This document shows positions 43,534-55,073 of a DNA stretch of 64,000 nucleotides, one piece after another. Origin of the DNA: Adineta vaga. Its lineage: Eukaryota > Rotifera. The position numbers and the translations under genes were made by a program. The notes beneath the pieces are model-generated. The model saw only the letters and a list, made by a program, of their open reading frames with translations. It ran no database searches and was not told where the DNA came from. Location: contig CP075493.1 in NCBI GenBank assembly GCA_021613535.1, positions 13,888,001 through 13,952,000 on the forward strand, given 5' to 3'. Positions within the stretch are counted from its first letter, which is position 1, and every line of letters begins with the position of its first letter.

Positions 43534-45495
43534 ATGTCTCACAAAATGTTGTTCCTCTGTATCCTTTTAAATATTTCCTTGACAATAGCTACTACAATTA
43601 CACGAGCAGGTATAATGCAAAAGCAGTTTCATTTCGGAAATAAAAGTGACAATCATTTTAGCCTCACCTGCCGTTCCACCATCTGTATGCTATATTGATT
43701 TTGGTTGCTTCTCACCACGACCCGGTTTCAAACTCTTACCTCAATCACCCCAAAAAATCAATACGCAATTCTTTCTCTTTACAAGGTAAGTAACATGGAT
43801 TATTGACGTCACGAGAAGATTCAGATTTTTGTTTTCCATCGAATTAGAAAGCAACCCACTCGAGCACAAGTCATCTCTTCTTCAAATCTGGGTTCATTCG
43901 ACCAGAAGAAACCAACTAAATTCATCATTCATGGTTTTACCGACCAAGCATCAAATGCTTGGGTGATTAACATGACAAAAGAACTATTGAAACAGGTCAG
44001 TTGTTACTTCCTCAACGATGTAAATACATCTTTTAGAGTTCACTTGTAGGGAGATATGAATGTAATCACTATTGACTGGTCTGGTGGTAATCAGTTTCCA
44101 TATGGACAAGCTGTTGCCAATACTGTGATTGTGGCAGCTGTTATTCGACAACTTCTTCAAGCAATGATTAATGTTGGTGCAAAACCACAAGAAATGCATT
44201 TGATCGGTCATAGTTTAGGTGCACACATATCAAGTTATGTCGGACGAGATTTACGTAACTTGGGAAGAATCTCTGGCTTGGGTACATATTCATATTCGAA
44301 ATCATAAACTATATAGTCACACTTGTTGTTTTTCTTCTGAATATAGATCCTGCCGGACCTGATTTTTATGATTCTCTCATTCCTGATCGTCTCGATCCTT
44401 CCGATGCTCTGTTTGTAGATGTGATTCATACAGATGGTGCACCACGTATAGATTCTGGATTTGGTCATTTAGAACCTTTAGGACATGTTGATTTCTATCC
44501 AAATGGTGGTTCTGCTCAGCCTAGTGAGTTTCGAGAAATTAATTTATAATATGCAACTTCCTCTCGTACTAGCCTGTGGTAGCAATACTGGCGAAGTTCT
44601 TCTACAATCAGCATGGAGTTTAATCAGTACTTTCAATATAGCAAGTGAGTTGAATTCTCTGGCAGTTTTATTTCAATTGTTCATCTTTGAACTTTAGATG
44701 CTGTTGACACATTTTCATGTAATCACATGTCTGCAGTGTACTATTACACAGATTCAATCAATACACCTTCACCAGCTTTTGCTTATTCTTGTTCGGATTA
44801 CAAAAATTTCGAGCAAGGTCTTTGTACATCTTGCGGTTCAAGTCCTGATCGATGCCAACGAACTGGCTATCATGCTTCACCATCGAAAAAACGTGGCATA
44901 TTATATCTCATGACATTGCACGGAGTTCAACCACCTCATTTTGGTATGTGATTATTTTGACAGAAAGAAAGAGAAGATAGACGACAGCCGATATCTTATC
45001 GTTTTAGGCTTTCAATACAAAGTGACACTTGAATCGAATCTGAATGACAACGCAAAACAAACACGAGGTACCATCAAAATCAAATTCGATGGAGAAGAAG
45101 AAGATTCATTATTATTGAAGTATGAGAGTATATATACTTATGTTCACATGTATCTATCTATTTGTTCTATTTAGTGACAAAACATTACTCAAAGGTGGTT
45201 CGATCAATTCAAAAACAGTTCTTATTGCCAATAAACCTGCATCATTGAATAAGATTACAATCTCATTCAAAAAAAGTTTAGGCTCAACTTTTGGTATTGG
45301 TCTTGCTGGTGAATGGAGATTTGATTCAGTTACTGTGCTCGATATGCAATCTCATATCAGGTTAGTCATCTCTCGATTAATTATCAAACAAAACGCTGTC
45401 GTTGTTGTTTTTCTCTATTCAGCTACAAATTTTGTCCAACATCAAATTCAGCGATGATTAAGAGTGGCTCAAATTTGACATACAGATTGTGTTGA
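43534..45495 (+). CDS. Pancreatic-type triacylglycerol lipase, copy A
   Basis: Ten exons (43534-43609, 43662-43785, 43848-43995, 44050-44281, 44347-44523, 44573-44644, 44698-44943, 45008-45119, 45175-45360, 45423-45495) join in phase to 481 residues, with all introns 49-65 nt and GT-AG. A signal peptide ([19 protein letters not shown]) directs secretion. The triad is S171 in GHSLGAH, D194 in GLDPAGP and H286 in SCNHMS. Cysteines flank a short lid, and from about 359 a PLAT/C2-like domain ([13 protein letters not shown]) binds lipid or a partner. It hydrolyses acylglycerols or phospholipids, probably in digestion. A second copy with identical exon lengths lies 11.5 kb downstream. Confidence 0.92.
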
Positions 45496-46184
45496 AGTTT
45501 TAATCTCATTGCTCTTTGTCTTGTGAGAAAGAAATAAAATGATACTCAATATGTGGGTATATTCTCCTCTACTCTATACTCTTACTGTTCAAGCCTTAAA
45601 GCGAAAGATATTATCTATTTTCTTTTAGATAGTATGTGTTATTTGATTCGAATTAATTGTGACACGATATACTTTATAAATGAATCGTGATCATAAAAGT
45701 ATTTGTTTCTCTTTAGACTTCTTTAATTATATATGTGTACCATTTAATACTAATTGATCGTAGGTAAATAGAAACTACTCTTATTTATTTGCATAACGAC
45801 GAGAAAAATCTGTCATCTTTTGAAATTCATACAATATTTAAAGACAATATCAGTTAATCAGTTTCAGATAAGTAGTATTTCAATAATTAATATTGTAAAA
45901 TATGTACGATAATTGAAACAAAGAAATACACTTGAAAACAAGACTGCCAAAAGTTGCATAACATATTCAGTCTACTTTCGTGTTAAATTCTATTAAAAAT
46001 ACGACATTTCATAATTCCTATTTATCTTGAAGATGAAAAGAAATATTATTCTCTTTCGATAGACGAATGATGAAGGAATCTTGAGGACATAGGTATAGAT
46101 ATGAAATAATTTATTCAAAATAAACATGTAAGAATAAGAAGTTTATATTCATCTGAGATATATTTTTTCCAGAAGAGAGATTGA
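45496..46184. other. Convergent intergenic interval
   Basis: Begins with an ATGTGGGTAT...ACTCTATACTCTTAC tract (about 45550-45588) that is shared with the 3' flank of lipase copy B. Nothing else recognised. Confidence 0.4.
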
Positions 46185-48000
46185 TTACCACCACAAATAA
46201 CAATCAAAACAATTAATAATATTGATAAAAACTTCATCGTCTTGTCTAATTTCTTTAATTATATTCATTAATTTTTCAATCCATATATCGTTTGTACTTC
46301 GAATATACAATGAATGTAAATAACGAATATTTTCGTTTGTATTTAATAAATATTTGACAATCGATTGAAAATCTTTTTGAGATACATTTATGGTTAAATG
46401 TTCCAATTGACGAAAAAGATTTACCACTAATTGAATTTCTTCGAATGTACACGATTTAACAGTCACATCTTTCATCGTATTTTTCTGAGATAAATTCTGA
46501 AAATTTTCATTGTATTGTATCGATACCAATTCTCTTTCATCGTATGATAGCGATGTCAATGTTAATTTCCTACAATTAGGTGTTAAACATAAGACATTGA
46601 TTATATTATACAAAGAAATATAATCACTATCAATTGTGATTTTGGTTAATCTTGATAAAGGAATAATACTATTGTTTAGATTTGCAATTACTTCACGTGA
46701 TATGTAAACATTTTTTCCAAAAGTAACTTCATTAGCATGTGGAATATTGACTGAATGATTGTCAATTGCAAAACGATGTTCAATATGAATATGACGAACT
46801 GCATCAAGATTATTTTTCGAATGATATGAATAGTTGCATTGATTTGCGATGTTATTTAAAATATAATCTTTTCTCCTTGGAAAATATAAACATATAATCA
46901 TAATATTTGATTGTGATTATCAAAACCTTTCTTTTAGATCATACATACCTATATGGTTCTATAGAATAGAAAAGTCCTTGATTTGAACGTCCTGAATAAT
47001 TGTGTTCGTGTGTAAAAAACCACTTTCGTTCAGTCCAAAATAATGTTGAAAATTGATTCATTAAATGTTCACAATGTAAGCTATTAATCGACGATGTTTC
47101 ATGTTGGAGATCAAAAATTCGTAAATGAGTCATATGATTTGTTATTAAACGTTCCCATTTTTGTGCATTGATATATTCATTATCCATATATGTTGAAATA
47201 CAAAGAAATTGAAGATTTTGAAAAAGAATCTTCATCAATGGTTCAAATACATCAAATCTTATATATTTTAATTTGATAGAAACATGTGTCAGATGATTTA
47301 GAATTATTGAAGATATTTCGGAATATAATTTAGAAGTTGAAATTAAACATTTGATTGATAAACGACGAAGACGTGGAACATATGCTAGAAGAAGTAAAAA
47401 TTCTTCGAGATTTATATTTGAATCAATAATAAGATGTTCAATTGGACTTGAATATTCATTGGTGATAGTTAATAAGTCAGATGTTGTATCATGCTGTTGA
47501 TTCAATGATATTTTAAAATATTTTAATGATGATAAACGAAATATTTGCTCGAAGATCATATTTTTATCATAACAATTATTATTTGAAGAAAAAGTTAATG
47601 CTGAAAGATTTGGTAATAAAAATAGATAATTAAAAAGATCTTTTGAATTGGTTAAATCAATATTATTTAAATAAAGTGTTTGAAGTCGACGAAATAACAA
47701 TTGATTTTCAGCTAATGATATGATTAAATGAATGATAAATCCATTTGAAATGTAAAGTGAACGAATTCGATGACTATTAAATTGAAAAAATTCTTGATAA
47801 TGTTCTTCGAATGATAATTTTGATATATTAAACAAATTTACTTCTATGGGATAATTTGATAAAGTAAGTAAATTATGAAATCGTATGTTTAAATCATAGA
47901 AATTTCTATACGCTTGATAAATATCAAGATAATCAAATATTTCATAAACAATTTCATTGGAAAGATTTTCAAATTGAGTTACACAATCGTATTCCTTCAT
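46185..48000 (-). CDS. F-box protein with LRR-like repeats
   Basis: Exons 46949-48000 and 46185-46875 join in phase (73-nt GT-AG intron, CCATATAG/GTATGT) to 580 residues. Residues 9-45 are an F-box (FENLSNEIVYEIFDYL). The rest consists of irregular leucine-rich units (LQTLYLNNIDL, LPNLSALTFSS, LRRLSIKCL, LTHVSIKLK), a solenoid such as F-box proteins use to hold targets for SCF ubiquitination. I see no other domain. Codon use is very AT-rich. The family is large in bdelloids; the target is unknown. It differs clearly from the F-box stub at 4906. Confidence 0.8.
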
Positions 48001-49162
48001 TTTTTAATACTAAAAGCAAAAATTATTATTATTATAATCATTCTTCTCTTTCTCACATGATAATATGAAAATGGTTTAGGTATCATGACTTTTTTTTCTT
48101 TTCTTTCTTTGCTATTCAGCCAACCATAAATACAAACGAATGATGGTTTCCTATTCATTCAATATGAATATATTCTTCTTTTTATATATGACCTTGGTTA
48201 TTTATTTCTTTTCAACATAATTTTCTTCTACACGATATACTCATACGTTCGAGTCTTTCTTCGAAGAAGATATGATGAAAATAAAACTCTGTGACAAAGA
48301 GTTTTGGTTTCATTTGTGTATACACAGTAACACAATGTAAAAAATAATTGAAAAGGTAATGGTGTTCAATCTCTATAGTATTTATACATTCAACCTTGGA
48401 AAAATGGTAATATCAAAACAGAGTTATCTTTTTTTTATGAAAGCTGCTCATATACTCACCCCATCATTTTTTTCTGAATTTTATAAGCATTTTCATGCTT
48501 TCACTTCTGTCGTATTATCTAGCTCTTCCAGTAGTTTTTCTTTCATCATTAATTTGTTTTCAGAAATAAATTGTATATTTCTTGCTTGATATACACTGAG
48601 TGGTCGAAGTCATAGTGCGCCTGCATTTAGTATATCGGTATGTAAGAATGACTCATATCGAAGAAAAAAACATCAGCACGACTATACTTAGTTTTCACTT
48701 GATTGATCATTCTCGATACGTTGGACAGTTAAAGTATAATCTCTGTTATGCTCAAAATAATATGTTAAATGTGACTGTGTATAATACAATAAATACATTC
48801 AGACTGTAGTTTAAAAAAGAGACAGATGAAATTACGTTTGAAATTTCATATGGATCTTTTCACTTTATGATATCATATTAGCCTATAGTAATCAGAATAA
48901 CTAATGAAAGTGTCAAACTATTCACTTTTTAAGTGAATTATTTCAGTCAGAAATATCTATTCGGTTTCGCTATTCATAAGATACCACGATGAACCCATCT
49001 TCAAACCAGTACATGGGCTATAATCAAGATGATTAAGTTGAAGTTAAAAATCTTTAATGTTTGGAGATACATTAGTAAAATATTGAGCGATATAATGTGA
49101 AGTATGAGTGTTTAAAGGTTTTTGCCAATCTCAAACAACCAGACTTGTTGGTGTATGGCACC
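48001..49162. other. Gene-free interval
   Basis: About 1.1 kb of AT-rich sequence; short open frames on the plus strand (48359-48809) show no domain and are not called. Confidence 0.4.
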
Positions 49163-49540
49163 TCAGTAGTCACCACCGTCTCCACCATCTCCGCCACCAT
49201 CTCCACCACCATTTCCGCCACCATCTCCACCATCGTCACCACCATCGTCACCACCATCGTCACCACCATCGTCACCACCATCGCCAACACCATCGTCACC
49301 ACCATCGTCACCACCATCGTCACCACCATCGCCAACACCGTCTCCGCCATCGCCAACACCGTCTCCGCCATCGCCACCACCGGCTCCGCCATCGCCAACA
49401 CCGTCTCCACCATCTTGTCGTTTGTGTAATATTCGTGGAAGCTGTCCGCCTGAACTTCTTTTCCTCTTCTGATCATTTTTCGCGGCCACTACTAAGAGAA
49501 GGCACAGAGCCAGCAACAGGACAATAGTTGCTTGTCGCAT
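49163..49540 (-). CDS. Secreted Gly/Asp-repeat protein
   Basis: An ATG at 49540 opens 125 residues: a signal peptide (MRQATIVLLLALCLLLVVAA), a short basic segment with dibasic sites (KRKRSS, LHKR), and then about 80 residues made of GGD, GGDD and GDGV repeats, ending GGDY. The repeat resembles acidic, flexible, calcium-binding or matrix proteins; cleavage at LHKR would free the repeat part. The underlying DNA is a minisatellite of CCACCATCGTCA-type units, which makes long open frames in all phases on both strands. This frame is preferred because it alone has a start and a signal peptide. Confidence 0.65.
   Translation of the reverse strand: MRQATIVLLLALCLLLVVAAKNDQKRKRSSGGQLPRILHKRQDGGDGVGDGGAGGGDGGDGVGDGGDGVGDGGDDGGDDGGDDGVGDGGDDGGDDGGDDGGDDGGDGGGNGGGDGGGDGGDGGDY
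49185..49411. repeat. CCACCATCGTCA-type minisatellite
   Basis: Tandem 6-, 9- and 12-bp variants of CCACCATCGTCA, CCGTCTCCGCCATCGCCAACA and similar units, with no stop in most frames. It codes the Gly/Asp repeats on the minus strand. Confidence 0.85.
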
Positions 49541-51156
49541 TTTACTAGTTGAATGTGAGATGAATAAGCATACGCAGCTATTAAATACGACTCTGATGGG
49601 TAATATAATCAGTGAATGGAGAGAGAAAAACATTTGTATCATTCATGCATACATAATTATGACCGGGAAGCCTTTCGGGTATATACTTTCATCGAGCGAG
49701 TGATTCTACGCAGTTAAAAGTACTTAAGCACGGACAGAACGCATATATGATTTATCCATGATTGATTTTGATTAAAATAAGCGTCGTTATTGCAGCATTA
49801 AGAAGCCTATTGCTGTCCTTTGTCGCAGTGTTTTCTTTCTATACAATCATATACTGTGTTGCTGCTCTACTGAAATATAAATTCAAACTACTTTATACGA
49901 ACAGTAGGTAATGCAACCTATTAAATCGTAGTAGTTAGTATTTAGTTAGTAAAAATAATTTCTTTTCTAACACTTCTATACTGTTTGTCATGAAAAAGTC
50001 TGAATTATTTTCATACATTTAACCTATAGACACTAATCGATAATGAATTGTACATAGCAGGAAAAATTCTTTTACAGTTTTGTAACCTAAAAAAGGTCGA
50101 AATTGTCTTATTGACCTATGCCACATTGTAACGGAACGTCTTTCGAAGCATCTAGTTGAGACTTTGTCATATGAATTTGAAAAAAGTGAATTAAAGCTCT
50201 GACTGCACTTCAATACGTGTGATGTAGTTGGTTGATGAAAGAGACACACTTTCTACTCCAAAACATATGATCATTTAAGCTAAGAATAAAAATACAAAAT
50301 CACTAGAATAACAGAGGGCGTAGACATTCTCTGGCTGTACAGTTATCCACGTTTATCTGTTCATGGAACGGGACAGAGGCGAATAATGCCGTTATGTAGT
50401 GCGCTAGTCAAGCGTTTATTGTTAAAGAGTATCCGCTCTTGACTACGTCAGTAATATGTAACAAGACGGATATGCCCTATTTGATACTGTTGTCATCTCA
50501 ATATTTTTTCTCAGTTCCTAGATTATCTTACCTATGAATCGTATAAGTGGCGCTGCTGCTTCTTACTGCCGTTGGGCTACTTTCTTGATGTAGCGATCAT
50601 TTGTCGAATGACGTCCTCAACGAAAACAAACATCTTCTGATGTCGCTAAGAATGAGAACAATGGGATACAAATGCAGTAGCATTCAGTACTGCGTAAGTT
50701 TCTATATTGAATGGAAACCGAACGTCTACATTTCTAACAAATGTGCGGCAATATCGTGGCGCTGATACAACTCATTTGGGTCTCGTCTCTTTCTCTATAG
50801 ATCACGAAGAGGATCATCGACCATTGACCATGTGTGCACTCAGAGGAAGTTAAGTACGTAAATAATATAGGATGTCTAGTAAGTTACGAAATGAGAAAAA
50901 AGAGTAATATTCGGACCAATAACTCATTGAAGGTTACATTTCTTTGCTGATGTCAGTTGTAATACTTCAAACTAATTTTTGATAACGCTTCACTTATGAA
51001 CATGATTTATGAGCACTCCTCGTTTATTAGTAAAAATATTAGCCCGTTTGGTCAGAATATAGCAGGAATATTCGATTTTCTTTTTCTTGTTTCCTTACTC
51101 AAAAGGCATCTTATGGACTGATCTTTGTCAGGTTAAATCTAATTTCGTTCTATTTT
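49541..51156. other. Long gene-free interval
   Basis: About 1.6 kb. The part 50300-50830 is a little richer in GC than its surroundings but has no frame that I recognise. Possibly decayed coding sequence. Confidence 0.35.
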
Positions 51157-51669
51157 ATGTCCAAAAGAATCATTTGGCATTATGGCCCTGTTAATGTCAA
51201 TATAAGTACAGCGAGTAAGAATTCACCAGCGGTAGATGATGCGACTGTATACGTTGAAGCTGGCAATGGAAGATTTTATGCGGTCGATCAACTTACAGGA
51301 GAGCTGAAATGGAGATTTCTCACAAGACCTGCTAAATATGGTATTCATGGAACACCGGCTGTTGATCAACAATATGCCTTTATTGGCGGTTACAGTAATT
51401 TTTCTTTGACAAAACATCGACTCCCTAAAACATACGATTCTATCGCTCTTGTTCTATAAAGCTGTTGGGGCTATGCATTGAACAAATCGTCAGGTACACT
51501 TGAGTGGGAAGTAAAAATGAGTCAGTCGATTGGAGCTAACCCAGTAATTGTAAGTGATCGTGTCTATTGGGCTGTTGAAGTGAGTTCACCATCAGCCAAT
51601 GGATATTTGACCATTGTTGAACGCTGTACAGGTCGTGTTCTCTTCTATTCTTCACCGTCTGGTACATAA
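51157..51669 (+). pseudogene. PQQ-type beta-propeller relic
   Basis: Two frames carry PQQ-propeller (quinoprotein/BamB-like) blades: PAVDDATVYVEAGNGRFYAVDQ with LTGELKWRF and TPAVDQQYAFIGGY, then GYALNKSSGTLEWEV and RVYWAVEVSSPSANGYLTIV. The frame shifts between them around 51420-51470 and stops again at 51667. Intact relatives have six to eight blades; here at most three survive. Such proteins are mostly bacterial, so the intact ancestor may have been acquired. Confidence 0.65.
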
Positions 51670-51859
51670 AATATCGGATACTGTCACTTTTGAACAAAAT
51701 GCATTAATTAACCCTGCTGCTGTGGTTTTCGATGATGTTAAAACTAGTAATTTACAATCAGGTGCTATAATCAATATTCAATTAGTAGAATTTATTTTTC
51801 TATTTTCAATTGTCGAAAAACGTCTTGATAGAACCTGTGAATTAGGTACTACACTAGCT

Positions 51860-52121
51860 ATCAATGGAAATGAGGAAAGCATATATTTCGCAAGAAACTA
51901 AAGACTATATTGTTAATCTAGGTGTTCATGTTTATTTTGATGCCGCCGATGTAGAATCAACATTCACAACGAATATCGCATTGTCGAGAAAAGATAGTAG
52001 AGTTATATTGATTGCAATATTTGAAAAGTTATTGACATTAGATGCTATGGATATTGTCTTGTGTGGAATAACTATCAGAAGACGTCCGGATTATCAAGAT
52101 ACATTTTCCGGAGTAATTTAA
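51860..52121 (+). pseudogene. Possible ANF-receptor ligand-binding relic
   Basis: The frame reads GVHVYFDAADVESTFTTNIA and DSRVILIAIFEKLLTLDAMD, ending PDYQDTFSG. This resembles a stretch of the periplasmic-binding-like (ANF receptor) domain of animal receptor guanylate cyclases. No start, signal or kinase part is near. The call rests on this one stretch. Confidence 0.35.
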
Positions 52122-52290
52122 TTTATTGATAGTAAACGAATGGATGTGGAACGAAGCATTATTGTCTGACCATTTAGAGATTAAAATTCTGTAGACATGA
52201 ATTCGAGGGAATCGGTTACTTATTCAAATGCATTCACAAAAAATAAAGAAAAAAATGATCATAGTTAATAATGGTTCGTATTTTTTAAGG

Positions 52291-53318
52291 TTATTGTGGT
52301 ATAATTTGGTTTACAACTGGTTTATTCCTTTGCCACCAATTGCGACATATGGTTGAAATAACATGAATCAATTGTTGACGAAATCGGCTAGATACGCAAA
52401 TGTATATATAAAATTGACTCTAGAATTAGATAAAATACAAATTTATTTATTCAGTTATGTTTAACTCACTGCAAAGTTTAGATAATATATACAGATAGCG
52501 AAAGAATTAGCAAATTGCAATCTTTCAACATTGATTGGATCGTGTATTATATTACTGTCTAAACTAAGTATGGTAACAATCAGATAAGGACTTGAAACAA
52601 AAGAAATAAAAGCCGCTTGAATCAAAACTATAGTAGTCAATTGTTTCTCTAATTCACGTCGAACAAGAGGTACAGATCGATAAGCTAAATGTCTAACATT
52701 ATTGTATGCCAATATAGCAAATGAAACATCAATAAGAATAGGTAAAAAACCAATAAATACAAGTGTCAAGCCTTTGGTGTTGTATTCTTGAAATATTCGG
52801 TTTGAGATCATACATATCAATTTACCGGTACTCGCTGATTCAATATGTTGATAATAGAACAAATATGGAATACCATGCATAGTCCAAATAAATATAAACA
52901 GAATGATTAAACGACGAGCTACTTTTATATTGCTCCATGCTCGCCACCAAGGATTCGAACAAGTAGCTAAATATTGATCAATCGTTGCCAAACACATACA
53001 TGTAAATGTTGTTAATGAACATATTATACCGAAAAAGGATCTGAATTTACAAAAAAATAATGAGTATAAACTCCAATCAATATTAAAACCATAGATCATG
53101 ATACGAGAAAGAAAAGTTGTAAGCAATTGACCAAGACTAACGATTGACATAATGGTTAAATAGAATGCACAAGAATTTTCTCGAAAAGTACGAAGACAAA
53201 GAAAAATAATAAGATTTAATATGTTTCCAATGACACCAGCAATAAGAATAGGAATACCAAAATAGATGGTTATTTTTTCACCGATTAAAATCAATGATGA
53301 ATTGTTGGATGTCGACAT
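52291..53318 (-). CDS. Rhodopsin-like GPCR (peptide-receptor type)
   Basis: Exons 52470-53318 and 52291-52419 (50-nt GT-AG intron, phase 0) give 325 residues. Seven helices are visible: TM1 GVIGNILNLIIFL, TM3 followed by DQYLATC in place of DRY, and TM7 continuing into SQFYIYICVSSRFRQQL across the intron. A basic tail follows. The sequence and the intron position match the receptor at 16346, so the two are paralogues. Typical of the peptide-GPCR families expanded in rotifers; the ligand is unknown. Confidence 0.88.
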
Positions 53319-53789
53319 TTCACTTCGAATAAAAATGAACTTTTCCGCAACTATCTATTTATTCTTTTCTAACAGTAATAAGATTTCATTTATCTTGTTA
53401 TTAATAAAATGAAAACATCATCTCATATGACGTGTACTAAAGAAGAAGAAGAAGAAGAAAAGCAATAAATTATAAATTAATTAAAACCTTGAAAATGAGT
53501 CGAGGACTCGAACAGTGTTATCAGATGTCAAAAAAAATGACATTTATAAATATTCGAAGAAAATCTCTAAAAAAATAATCATAATACTAATTATCAGACT
53601 ATAAAAGTTCAAACTAAAAATTTAAAGTAGATTTTAAAATATAAATTCTCAATTAGTAAATGACAATCAAACACAGACTCACTCTTTTTAGTTCTTAATT
53701 ATCTAATGTAAAAAACATAAAAGAGCTGTTTCCGACAGATGGGTTTATTTTTCATACGGTAATTATAAGAGAATTTTGTCCACCACTGC
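53319..53789. other. Intergenic with GAA microsatellite
   Basis: A GAA repeat (about 53441-53459) lies in the likely promoter of the GPCR; no exon recognised. Confidence 0.5.
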
Positions 53790-54060
53790 CTAGTTTTTCT
53801 TCGTTTTGTTATTGAATTTAAGATTCACAGGAAGACAATCGGGAGAAGTTAAACATGAGTGACAGTTTTCATCATATTCAGATGGTAATTGTTCAGAATC
53901 AATATATTCCAATAATGTTCTTGATGTTTCATTTCCTTTTTAGTTACTGGATCAATAAAATGTTTAATTAAATTCTAAGTAGTTGGAAATTTACTGTGTA
54001 TTAACAACAAATATTTATTCTAAAAGTTCAGGATAGTAACTATCATCGATATAAAAAATT
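53790..54060 (-). pseudogene. SEC14-like (CRAL-TRIO) relic
   Basis: Read on the minus strand, pieces match the C-terminal end of CRAL-TRIO lipid-transfer proteins in order: DDSYYPELLE, IFVVNTQ, NLIKHFIDPVTKK, and after a frame change LLEYIDSEQLPSEYDENC, finishing at TAG 53790. Four in-frame stops and at least one frameshift interrupt them. The N-terminal part is not found upstream. Confidence 0.75.
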
Positions 54061-54555
54061 TTCTTCTATCCACATTCATTTATTGGTCTGTTTTTTCAAT
54101 ATACAATGGTTGACAAATTTTCGTATTGTCTCTTCTCCGTTGTATCATTTCGAAAATAGATTCAATTGTAATTTGAATTAATATTAAAGAAGGAATTCAT
54201 CATCGTCATTGAACGATAACTATTCGAATAGTCTATATGTGACGAAGAAGAAGCACCGCCATTTTAAGGTTATTTTTGTGAATATGATATCAATTTGCAT
54301 GAATATATCCTAAAAACAAATAAAATCATGAATTATAGAACTTATTGAGATTCATTACGTATACAAGATGCGAAGAAAGAAATGAAAGAGTGATGAAATG
54401 TGTATCTTAAGAGTATGAATATGAGTAACTATATCTTCTCTTTAATACTTTCATACCCCCATATCCATTTCTTCATGTAATATGTTTTTCTCTTTAATAT
54501 GAAATCATTATATCATTCTCTGTTGACAGATTTATTAGTAAAAAAACTAATGAAT
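54061..54555. other. Intergenic, no gene seen
   Basis: May contain older traces of the SEC14-like relic. The tract at 54406-54475 (AAGAGTATGAATATGAG...CTTTCATACCCCCATA) resembles the hairpin repeats found elsewhere. Confidence 0.35.
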
Positions 54556-54628
54556 CGCTCCTGGATGGATTCGAACCATCAATCCTTCGGTTAGGAACCG
54601 AGAGCGTTAACCTTTGCGCCACAAGAGC
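54556..54628 (-). tRNA. tRNA-Arg (anticodon CCT)
   Basis: On the minus strand all seven acceptor pairs form (GCTCTTG with CAGGAGC, one G-T). The D-arm has a three-pair stem (GCG/CGC), the anticodon arm reads CTCGG TTCCTAA CCGAA (anticodon CCT) and the T-arm GATGG TTCGAAT CCATC is perfect. No intron. Confidence 0.9.
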
Positions 54629-55073
54629 ATACTACTACAAGTGACAATCCTCACCTATTATTATTGTGCAATTTTGTCTTTCAAAATTTATCGTAATTCA
54701 TGAAAATAAAACAAATCATAGGGTGGATATAAGCATAACTATTCTTCAGACTGATTCACAATCATGCTTATGCAATCGTTTTTTACTCGATATTATATCA
54801 ATCAATTACATAGTATAAAGTCCATCTGCTTGTTCGCATCATGACGAATCAAATATTCTTATTAAATGTGTGAAAAAAGAAAAAAACGTCTCGTAATACT
54901 ACCAAGTGCCCTTTATTACAACGTATAAAGGATTAGTAAGTCGCTGAGTATATAAGGACAATTAAAATTTTCTTTTTCTATAAAATTTTCAGAGATAAAA
55001 ATCTGTGAATCTAACGTAATAAAATATTATTTCCTTTATCGTAGAGGAATTCCACTTCTCATCATCAATATCC
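54629..55073. other. 5' flank of lipase copy B
   Basis: From about 54755 it is homologous to the flank of copy A (from about 43235), so the duplicated block includes the promoter. Confidence 0.6.

Noticed and set aside
49097-49527. Two plus-strand open frames rich in Thr/Ile and His/Arg
   Set aside because: Low-complexity shadows of the Gly/Asp minisatellite; no signal peptide, domain or clear start.
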